The translations under genes were made by a program, and so were the position numbers. The notes beneath the pieces were generated by a model. The model was not told where the DNA came from. It saw nothing but the letters and a program-made list of their open reading frames with translations, and ran no database searches. 64,000 nt of DNA from Proteles cristata cristata (taxonomy: Eukaryota > Chordata > Mammalia > Carnivora > Hyaenidae), in NCBI GenBank assembly GCA_017311185.1, contig JAESUZ010000983.1, positions 124,001-188,000 of the forward strand, written 5' to 3'. Shown here one piece after another: positions 58,330-64,000 of this stretch; the stretch's first letter is position 1; each line of letters begins with the position of its first letter.

Positions 58330-58553
58330 GGGGCGCCTGGGTGGCTTAGTCGGTTAAGCGTCCGACTTTCGCTTAGGTCATGATCTCGCGGTTCGTGGGT
58401 TCGAGCCCGCGTCGGGCTCTGTGCTGACTGCCAGCTCAGAGCCTGGAGCCTGTTTCAGTCTGTGACTCCCTCTCTCTCTGACCCTCCCCTGCTCACGCTG
58501 TCTCTCTCTCTCTCTCCTAGAAATAAATAAAACCTTTAAAAAAAAGAAAAAAA
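58330..58553 (+). mobile_element. CAN SINE, young subfamily
   Basis: Flanks 58312-58329 and 58554-58571 are an 18-bp target duplication with one difference. It carries all the young-subfamily marks. Confidence 0.96.
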
Positions 58554-59239
58554 AAGAAACACACTGTTTTTGGAAGGAGGGTGGGAGACAGTGACTTTAG
58601 CTTTGTACACAAGGGATGCAGACATTCAAGACGCTGTTTCCATCAGGCAGTTCAATATGCTGCTGGGCTGGACTCAGGAGGTCTGGACGGCTGGTGTCAG
58701 TGTGGCAGTTTCAGCTGGAAGAAAGTGTGAGGTGGGGAACACCCAAAGAGAGAGGAGGACTGAGCCTAGAAGAATACGCAGGCTTGAGCTCCAAACAAGG
58801 GGAAGAGCTTGAAGAAGGAGTCTGAGAAAAAGGCTGAGGGGTTGAGAGAGAGAGAAAAAAAAAAAAGCACGGGAAAGTCTGATTTTGCCAGTCAAGAGAG
58901 GGGAGTTCCAGGAAGAGAGGTGGAGAGGGACGCTATGGAAATGAGGGCTGACATGTAGCTGTTATTTTTGGTAGGTAGTTGCTGGTCACTAAGTAGGCCT
59001 GGTCACAACAGCTCCCCTCTCACGCAATGAAGCACTGAGGGAAGGTTCTGGGTAATTCACATATCCCCCACTCACTTTACCTTCAGTTATCACGGTATTG
59101 CAGGATAAATACATGTAATTACTTCATAAAGTTTAATATCGTCTAGAATTTCCAAATCCCCTCAGTTCTCAACTCATCTGGTTCGATAAGAGGAAATTGC
59201 AAAAACTGGAGGGCGAGGCTGAAGACTGCATATAAGGTA

Positions 59240-59411
59240 GCTAATAAATATTAATGAGGTTTCGCTTCCCGCCAATCAGGCCCGGGGAGAACCTTCTCAG
59301 GGCTCATTGGAGCCCTGCCCCCTCATAAATATGTAGCTCGCACCGCCCGCCGCGCACTTCCCCGCCCTCTACTCTTCTCCCTCGCAACGGACTCTCCCTT
59401 CAAACGGCAAA
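59240..59411 (+). promoter_or_regulatory. RNF169 proximal promoter
   Basis: Just upstream of the RNF169 start lie an E2F-like CTTCCCGCC (59266-59274) overlapping a CCAAT box (59272-59276), a reverse CCAAT (ATTGG, 59306-59310), a TATA-like CATAAATAT (59324-59332), and a pyrimidine tract at about 59372-59382. CpG density rises from about 59,330. The TISU element at the ATG suggests transcription starts only a few tens of bases upstream of it. Confidence 0.65.
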
Positions 59412-59423
59412 CAAGATGGCGGC
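59412..59423 (+). promoter_or_regulatory. TISU / YY1 element at the RNF169 start codon
   Basis: CAAGATGGCGGC exactly fits the TISU consensus SAASATGGCGGC and contains the YY1 core AAGATGGCGGC. TISU sites are known to drive scanning-free initiation on mRNAs with very short 5' UTRs and to bind YY1 in DNA. A one-mismatch relative (CGAGATGGCGGC) surrounds the second in-frame ATG at 59506. Confidence 0.75.
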
Positions 59424-59919
59424 GGCAGGTCCGAGTACTCGGGCCTCTTCCGCGGCGGCGGCGGCAGCTCTGAGCCGGCGGGGCCGACGGGGCCGCTGCG
59501 ACGAGATGGCGGCAGCCAAGACTGGGGCCCCGGGCGCGGCCTCTGGCCCCGCGCTGCTGGTGCTGCCGCCGCCGCCGCTGCTGCAGCCGCCGCCGCCGCC
59601 GCCGCGGCCGGAGGAGTCGGGCTGCGCCGGGTGTCTGGAGACCCTCGGGGAAGCGGCGGCCCTGCCGTGCGGCCACTCGCTGTGCCGAGGCTGCGCCCAG
59701 CGCGCCGCCGACGCAGCGGGCCCGGGTTGCCCGCGCTGCCGAGCCCGCGGCCCGGGGTGGGCCCGCCGTCGGGCCCGCGACGACGGCCAGGCCGACGCGG
59801 AGGTGCAGGGCGAGCGCGCCCGCCGCGGACAGCCGGAGCGCTGCCGCCAGCGCCGGGACGGGGCGCCGCCGCGGGGCCCAGGCCGGAGCCGGAGCCGCGC
59901 GCCGCGGCCGCAGAGCCAG
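59416..59919 (+). CDS. RNF169: RNF169 coding exon 1 (RING domain), with an apparent one-base frame disruption
   Basis: RNF169 is a nuclear RING protein, paralogue of RNF168, that binds ubiquitylated H2A at DNA breaks and limits 53BP1 recruitment. This exon begins MAAAGPSTRASSAAAAAALS, then a polyproline stretch, then a complete C3HC4 RING: C70, C73, C85, H87, C90, C93, C105, C108. Only exon 1 is in the window; the ubiquitin-binding C-terminal part is off the right edge. The donor CCAG|GTGGAG is at 59919/59920. Up to the Asp codon at 59857 the frame follows the family; after the four-G run at 59860-59863 the family-like residues (GPRPEPEPRAAAAEP) appear in another frame. One extra G would join the two and give the expected phase-1 exon end. 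Gene identity is firm; whether the shift is real is not. Confidence 0.93.
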
Positions 59920-61119
59920 GTGGAGCTTTCCCTCCTCCCTTTGGGGGTCCGGAGAGAGGCCGAGCGCGCCCGGCCTGGCCTGGTTCGGGGGTGGGGGGGT
60001 CCCAGGCCGTACTCGAGCGGCTGTGTAGAGTTCGCGTGATGTTGGAACTGGGCTCTGTCCAGGCGCATCTGTTTCTGCATTTTGAACTTCAGGATTAGGT
60101 ACGGGCACGATGGATTTGGAGGGGCAGTGAGGGGATCCCGCGCCTTACGGAAGTTAGAAGTTTGGAGGGAAACAGCATTCTTGGAACAAGTTAGGGCCAG
60201 GTTGGAATGGTGTGTGGGAGAAGGGTTCCTAACTTTGCAGGGGCCCTGGAGGATCAGTGAAGTGCTTGGTTTCGTGTTGGGTGAAGAGCTAGGGGTGGAA
60301 CTGCGCGTTAGAGAAGTGGCTCCTGGGCCTCAGTGGATCAGGGAGACGAATGGAGTGTCCGGAGTTAAGGGGGCGGGTTGAATTTGGGGACGTGAAGGGA
60401 GCTTTTCAGACTAGAGTGTAGAGTGGGTTGAGAGAATGAACTCACAAGTGCAGTTTTCACGACATCTTGACAGAGCCTCGCACGGCAGGGTTATTTATAT
60501 TTATAACTAATAACTGCAAAAATGAATAAGCTCCAGGAGTGCTCGACAAAATACCCAAAACAACAACAAAACTGGGTGGGGGGTTAAAAGTTTCAGAAAT
60601 GGAGACTGATTGGCAGGGGCTGCTTCTGTCTCCATGGCTGTGTAGGTTTCCTACTGTCATCCTGGCAATTAAAAGTTGCCGGCCTGTTGCTTTCAACTTC
60701 TTCGCCTTTCTGTACCTTCCACAGCCTGCCACTCTGGTTCTGAGCTCGACGTTGAAGTGCCCTGTAAAACACAAAATAGAACTGTGTATAACTTAGGACT
60801 CTGAGACGGGTCCAGTCGTCACAACATCTATGTTCTTTGATAAAAAATGCATCCCTAGGAGGAAGTTTCCAAGAAATATAGTTAGGAAAGGCCAGATATT
60901 TGCACCATTTGTGTTGGGAATTCTGCCGTGTGGTTTTTTTCCCCCCCAGTAGGGAGAAGGAGGCGTTGCTTGTGTATGGAAGTGCAGTCTGTAGAAACTA
61001 CAGGTTCCAGAATGCAGTCTGTTTTGATTCAAGCAGACACCTGCCACTGTCCGAGGATACCTTACTTTTATTTCCGTGTCTTACTTGCTATATTCCTTAT
61101 TTTTCAAGTTTCACAACTT

Positions 61120-61230
61120 CTTATGAGATAGGTACTTTTATTTCCATTTTACAGATCAAATTGAGGCCCAGAGAGGTTCAGTAACTTGCCTAAGGATGAA
61201 ACCCAATTCCATCTGATTCTTGCTCAGATT
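61120..61230 (-). repeat. MIR relic
   Basis: TTTCCATTTTACAGATCAAA and TTGAGGCCCAGAGAGGTTCA are reverse-complement MIR. Confidence 0.75.
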
Positions 61231-61739
61231 AGATGAGAAGGCCTCCCCAAATGTTATCTAATTTGTGGGTGCTCTGTGATCTTATATGCTCTTTAATTTG
61301 CTTCAAATTCTGACATTATGGTAAAAAGTTCTCTGGTCTCCCTACTAGTACTGTTGATTAAATGGTCAAATAAGAAAGAGATGTCTTTTTATTTCTGAAG
61401 TCTGGACTCCTCTGTGAAATACCAGGTCTGGAATTTGATACATGAGAGGGAGTATGGCTTGATAATTTGTGCAAACTTTTTCTCTTGAAGAAATTTGTTA
61501 TAAAATGTATCCGTGATTAAGGAAAATTATATAAAATGAGATTCCAAATTAGGATCTATTGAATCACTGAGTATCCACCAGTTATTTTATTATGTTTACA
61601 TGAGGACTGTGATGAAAAATATTTTTCCTTAAATATCCTTGTTGGATCATTGAGTATATATAATTACAGACTTATTAAGTCAAATCGTTATAGAAGAATA
61701 TTGCTCAACAGGGTTTGGGAATTATCTTCTAGCTTCAGT

Positions 61740-62220
61740 GGGTTTTCTGGATTTCTTAGAGTTACATACAATTTTTTAATGTAAAATTTTATATGTAGTG
61801 CATTCACCTAATCCAAACAAAAACATAAGAAAGTATATAATGGAACGTTCCTCCTATCCCTTTACTCATTTTACACTGCCACCAAAGATTCTCATTTATT
61901 CTTCCACAATTTCTTTGTGTTGCTACATAAAAATTCAAATATATTTGTTTTAGTTTTTTATCTTTTCACACAAAAGGATGTATGTTGTATGTTGTAACTT
62001 TTTTTCATATAAAGATACATGATGGAAAAATTTTCATATCCGTATATACAAGGTTTCTTTATTCTGCTTATAGCTGCAAGGAATTTCATTGAATGGCTAT
62101 AACAGTTTACTTAACTGTCTATTGGTAGACGTTTAGATTGTTTCCAATCTTTGCTATTATAAAAAGTCATTTATAAAATTGTTATATACATGTGCTTTTA
62201 TGTGGAGAGGTCACCTGTAG
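61740..62220. repeat. Possible old LINE fragment
   Basis: AGCTGCAAGGAATTTCATTG, then CTGTCTATTGGTAGACGTTT and ATTGTTTCCAATCTTTGCTA, resemble a LINE-derived phrase common in mammals. Family not assigned. Confidence 0.4.
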
Positions 62221-62269
62221 CTTTTACCAGATTCTCAAAGGGATGCAGAAAGAAAGCTAGGAACCATTG

Positions 62270-62380
62270 TTTTAACCCAGATGCCTCATTCTACAGAAGA
62301 GAGAACTGAGGCCTGGAAGAGAGTAGAAAGTAACCAGCTAATGGTCATCATGAGTTAGTAGCAGATAAACAAGGACCAAA
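62270..62380 (-). repeat. MIR relic
   Basis: CATTCTACAGAAGAGAGAAC and TGAGGCCTGGAAGAGAGTAG are diverged reverse MIR. Confidence 0.5.
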
Positions 62381-62989
62381 GCAATAACCCATTAATAAGA
62401 GCTAAAATATAGCTTAATTCACAGTTAAATGTTCATGATGACTTTTAATGGGGAAAACTAAAAATACCAGTTTTATAAATATTTACATTGTGTTTTTCAG
62501 TGGGAAATAGCAATTTTAGGTATATTCAGAAGTATATTGCTTAGCAATATTCTTTTAGCTTTTAGCATAGTTAATTGATGAAAGAAAGGTCAGACTTGCT
62601 TTATAATACTAGAAATTAAATTTTTTAGTAAACGCACTAGTGCTTACGTGAAATTATTAACAGGTTTTTGTTTTTGTTTTTAATTTTGTTGAGGCCTCAT
62701 GTCTCTTTTGGAATTGAATTGTCTGTAATAAGTATAAGAGTTTGTGCTTGTCGAAAATTTTGGTTGTGTTCTTACCAGGTTCTTACCAGGTTCTTGGCAA
62801 GCTTTAAAATTCAGAACCCTACGGACTCCTGTGTAACATGTTTTACTATATGCCTTGTCAGTTTGCTTTTGGATATAGTATCAGTTGATTTGTGCAACAT
62901 TGTGTGAAGGCTACTTCAACTTTATGTTCCTTGAGCATATAGCTTATTGCATATATTGACATAGTATTTGAACCATTTTGAGCAATACT

Positions 62990-63110
62990 CACAAGTATGT
63001 ACTGAATGCCTGTGCTGGGCCAGGCACTGTTCTGGGTACTTGGGAGACCTTAGTGAATGAAATATTCAGATTTCTTCTTTTTGGGGCTTATATTCTAAGT
63101 TAGAGACAGT
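62990..63110 (-). repeat. L2 LINE relic
   Basis: GTACTGAATGCCTGTGCTGG, then GCCAGGCACTGTTCTGGGTA, is the reverse L2 3' end. Confidence 0.7.
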
Positions 63111-63171
63111 TTGATTTGTTGACTAAAAATAAAAACTAGCACATGGGCATAGATAGGTACCTTTGCAACTA

Positions 63172-63505
63172 TAGTTGACCCTTGAACAACAGGGGTTTGA
63201 ACTGTGTGGGTCCACTTATACGTGGATTCTTTTCAATGAATACATTACAGTGCTGTAAATGTATTTTCTGTTTCTTATGATTTTCCTAACATTTTCTTTT
63301 CTCTAGCTTCCTTTTTTGTAAGAATAGAGTATATAATATATGTTAACATACAAAATATGTGTTAATTAGCAGTTTATGTTATTAGTAAGGCATCCAGTCA
63401 ACAGAGGGCTACAATTCAAGTTTTGGAAAGTCTGAAGTTACCGTGGATTTTTGGCAGTGCTGAGGGTCGGTGCCCCTTACCCCTATGTTGTTCAGTGGTC
63501 ATCTG
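63172..63505 (+). mobile_element. Tigger2-like DNA transposon MITE, second copy
   Basis: TAGTTGACCCTTGAACAACA at the left and TTGTTCAGTGGTCATCTG at the right are its inverted ends, next to TA. Same internal layout as the copy at 36,728-37,058. Confidence 0.75.
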
Positions 63506-63709
63506 TATATACAACAGCAATACTTAAGGCTCACTGATAATAATTAATGAATTTTAAGAATTAATTTAGCGTTTTGGTATGAAATCAAGAGTGATCATTC
63601 TAAATCATACTGCCCCTGAACTTGGAACCAAGACCTTTTTAGGATAGTTCTTTTTCTTCTACCATGGATAATAATTGAAGAGAAAGATAGACAAAGGCCA
63701 GTGAATCTT

Positions 63710-63884
63710 TTTTTTTTTTTTTTTTTTAATTTTTTAGAGAGAGACAGAGAACACGAGTTTGTGGAGAGGGGCAGAGGGAAAGAGAAAATCCTGACCCAGG
63801 GCTTGATCCTACGACTCTGGGATCCTGACCTGAGCTAAAATCAAGAGTCAGACTCTCAACTGACTTGAGTCATCTAGGCGCCCC
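63710..63884 (-). mobile_element. CAN SINE, degraded
   Basis: Poly-T start, GA-rich body, end GAGTCATCTAGGCGCCCC. Target copies GCCAGTGAATCTTTT and GCCAATGACTCTTTT. Confidence 0.88.
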
Positions 63885-64000
63885 GCCAATGACTCTTTTA
63901 AATTGACAGTTAAAACTTAAAAAAAAATTTAGTGTCAAAGTGCATTTCAAAAATTGAATAGTGCCTCATTTATCCCATCCCTTTCATCACCCCTTGACCT

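Larger units (their letters stand above)
44250..59240. other. Intergenic spacer between CHRDL2 and RNF169
   Basis: No coding exon was recognised. The spacer is dense in SINEs (15 copies) plus L2 and L1 fragments. Unique-looking stretches without any assignable element include about 44,540-45,580, 48,130-49,620, 51,660-52,740, 52,990-53,500, 55,340-56,540 and 58,600-59,240; distal regulatory elements could lie there, but sequence alone does not show them. Confidence 0.7.
59330..60020 (+). promoter_or_regulatory. RNF169 CpG island
   Basis: Very high GC and CpG density spans the promoter, coding exon 1 and the first roughly 100 bases of intron 1. It fades by about 60,050. Confidence 0.85.
59920..64000 (+). 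other. RNF169 intron 1, 5' part
   Basis: After the CpG island this is AT-rich intronic sequence with MIR, L2, Tigger and SINE relics listed separately. No second exon is visible, which fits the long first intron of this gene. The stretches 60,050-61,100 and 61,240-61,740 hold nothing I can name. Confidence 0.75.

Noticed and set aside
59323..60108. 261-codon and 226-codon antisense frames across RNF169 exon 1
   Set aside because: They are the antisense of a GC-rich coding exon, dominated by Arg/Ala/Pro, and result from lack of stops in a CpG island.

Overview
The window is mammalian nuclear DNA from a carnivore, almost certainly a cat-family or other feliform species. The main lineage evidence is at least 25 copies of the carnivore tRNA-Lys-derived CAN SINE, in the feliform form (head GGGGCGCCTGGGTGGCTCAG, CT-rich body, AATAAATAAA tail). 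Many are flanked by recognisable target-site duplications. The coding density, intron sizes, old MIR/L2/Tigger relics and two CpG islands also fit a mammalian chromosome. Nothing bacterial, plasmid-like or viral-genome-like was seen.

Layout: (1) 1-10,700 is gene-free flank holding SINEs, an old LTR-like element nested in a MIR, and MIR/L2 relics. (2) 10,732-43,323, minus strand, is a complete intact CHRDL2 (chordin-like 2) gene. I reconstructed 11 coding exons with GT-AG borders and consistent phases, totalling 1,293 nt (430 residues plus stop). It encodes a secreted BMP antagonist with a signal peptide and three 10-cysteine VWC domains. Its promoter is probably the CpG island at about 43.6-44.25 kb. 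(3) About 44.3-59.2 kb is an intergenic spacer dense in SINEs, including a nested five-SINE cluster at 49.6-50.7 kb. (4) 59,240-64,000, plus strand, is the promoter, first coding exon and start of intron 1 of RNF169, a RING-finger protein of the DNA double-strand-break ubiquitin pathway. The rest of that gene lies beyond the right edge. The order CHRDL2(-) then RNF169(+) matches the human 11q13.4 arrangement, so POLD3 would be expected off the left edge.

The two genes are head-to-head about 16 kb apart and functionally unrelated (extracellular BMP signalling and nuclear DNA repair). The observations most worth checking are: an apparent one-base loss in a G run in RNF169 exon 1, after which the family-like reading continues in another frame; a perfect TISU element at the RNF169 start codon; a perfect 55-bp non-tandem duplication inside CHRDL2 intron 6; other diverged local duplications in introns 2 and 3; and the conserved intron position within VWC domains 1 and 2. 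I found no undescribed multi-gene system here.
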